Assembly: GCA_027063075.1 (NCBI GenBank)
Contig: JAMOSM010000125.1
Location: forward strand, 1-7,258
Direction of reading: 5' to 3'
Source of the DNA: Nautiliaceae bacterium
Lineage (GTDB): Bacteria > Campylobacterota > Campylobacteria > Campylobacterales > Nautiliaceae
Length of the DNA: 7,258 nucleotides
This document shows positions 6,704-7,258 of the stretch, one piece after another. The position numbers were made by a program, and so were the translations under genes. The notes beneath the pieces were generated by a model. That model was not told the DNA's origin. It worked only from the letters and a program-made list of their open reading frames with translations, and did no database searches. Position 1 is the stretch's first letter, and each line of letters starts with the position of its first letter.

Positions 6704-7258
6704 ATGGAAAGACTTAAAAAGTTAAAAGAACTTTTAGCGGCAAAAAAGGCAGAACTTGCCGCTAAAAAATCTTCTGCTTGTGATATTGGTGAAATAAAAA
6801 AATTAGAAGATGAAATTACTCAGATAGAAAAAGAGCTTGAGGCTTTAGAAAAAGAGATTTCTCAAAAAGAAAAAGAGCTTGAAGCAGTAGAAGAGGAGCT
6901 TCAACTTAATATTGCAGGAAAACTTGCAAGAATGTTTTTAAAAAATCCTCTAACACCTGTTTTGGCTATTGTTTTTATGTTAATGGGGATTATTGCAGTA
7001 TTTTTTACACCTCGTGAAGAAAACCCTCAAATTGATGTTCCTGCGGCAAATGTTATTGTTGTATATCCCGGAGCTTCTTCTAAAGAGGTTCAAAATGTTG
7101 TAGTAGAACCTCTTGAGAGAATTTTAAAGGCAATGACTGGGGTTAAACACGTATATGGTATGGCTATGAACAGTGTAGGAATTGTAACTGTTAGATTTAA
7201 AATAGGTCAGGATAAAGTAAGAAGTATGTCCAAACTTTATGACAGAGTTATGCAAAAT
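6704..7258 (+). CDS. RND efflux pump inner-membrane subunit with N-terminal coiled-coil extension (cut by window edge)
   Basis: Partial gene: 185 codons run from the ATG at 6704 to the right edge with no stop. From about residue 71 it reads as a hydrophobe/amphiphile RND permease: GKLARMFLKNPLTPV leads into transmembrane helix 1 (about 83-101). TPREENPQIDVPAANV (102-117) and the first porter-domain segment follow, with YPGASSKEVQ (121-130), VVVEPLERILKAMTGVKHV (132-150) and SVGIVTVRFKIG (157-168). RND pumps use the proton gradient to drive substrates through the adaptor and outer-membrane channel encoded just upstream. The unusual part is residues 1-68, a highly charged predicted coiled coil placed before helix 1, with a Cys at 26 in a short break. 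The start is supported by GAGGAG at 6691-6696, which overlaps the end of the adaptor gene; no Met codon lies between residue 1 and Met77, so the extension cannot be removed by choosing a conventional later start without losing conserved sequence. Substrate unknown. Confidence -1.
   Translation, partial: MERLKKLKELLAAKKAELAAKKSSACDIGEIKKLEDEITQIEKELEALEKEISQKEKELEAVEEELQLNIAGKLARMFLKNPLTPVLAIVFMLMGIIAVFFTPREENPQIDVPAANVIVVYPGASSKEVQNVVVEPLERILKAMTGVKHVYGMAMNSVGIVTVRFKIGQDKVRSMSKLYDRVMQN
6732..6767. repeat. Perfect 12-bp inverted repeat inside the RND pump coding start
   Basis: Arms TTTTAGCGGCAA (6732-6743) and TTGCCGCTAAAA (6756-6767) are perfectly complementary around a 12-base loop. The mRNA could form a stem-loop over about codons 10-22 of the pump gene, starting some 28 bases after the ATG. 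It is not followed by a T run on the plus strand, so it is not a standard intrinsic terminator. It coincides with codons for two similar Leu-Ala-Ala-Lys peptides, so it may simply reflect coding constraints on a repetitive helix. Confidence -1.

Noticed and set aside
4265..7258. Assignment as a Cus/Czc heavy-metal efflux system
   Set aside because: The channel resembles CusC-type proteins in layout, but the adaptor shows no His- or Met-rich metal site and the diagnostic pump helices lie beyond the window, so no substrate is assigned.

Overview
The window looks like a piece of a chromosome from a low-GC member of the Campylobacterota (Epsilonproteobacteria). A thermophilic deep-sea lineage such as Nautiliales is my best guess. 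This is inferred from AT-rich, Lys-rich coding, the gene order fliK-flgD-flgE (also found in Campylobacter), sigma-54 promoters of the GGAA...TTGCTT type in front of flagellar genes, and extended -10 promoters preceded by T-rich sequence. No rRNA, tRNA, mobile element or CRISPR array is visible. Coding density is very high, and no gap exceeds 100 bases.

Left part (1-2316, minus strand): a flagellar hook-assembly cluster, read right to left as fliK (hook-length control), flgD (hook cap) and the first 64 codons of a hook protein, flgE, which runs off the left edge. Two near-identical sigma-54 promoters can be read directly, one before fliK and one before flgD. Both have GG-N10-GC spacing and share an 11-base TTGCTTAAAAT block. 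The flgD promoter begins at the base after the fliK stop codon. The fliK promoter rules out an upstream TTG start and sets the fliK start at the ATG at 2279.

Middle (2329-4171, plus strand): typA/bipA, a complete ribosome-associated translational GTPase. It is transcribed divergently from fliK from its own sigma-70-type promoter.

Right part (4193-7258, plus strand): a tripartite efflux operon in the order TolC-like outer-membrane channel, periplasmic adaptor, RND inner-membrane pump. The first two genes overlap by 4 bases (ATGA) and the third starts 4 bases after the second ends. The pump is cut off by the right edge. The promoter region carries an extended -10 promoter and a perfect 7-bp inverted repeat that could be an operator, but no regulator gene lies within the window.

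The most unusual feature is the start of the RND pump. About 68 residues of predicted cytoplasmic coiled coil, in two helices separated by a short break, precede the first transmembrane helix, where RND pumps normally have only a short N-terminal tail. The DNA for the first of these helices also holds a perfect 12-bp inverted repeat. The rest of the window is ordinary flagellar, translation and efflux content.
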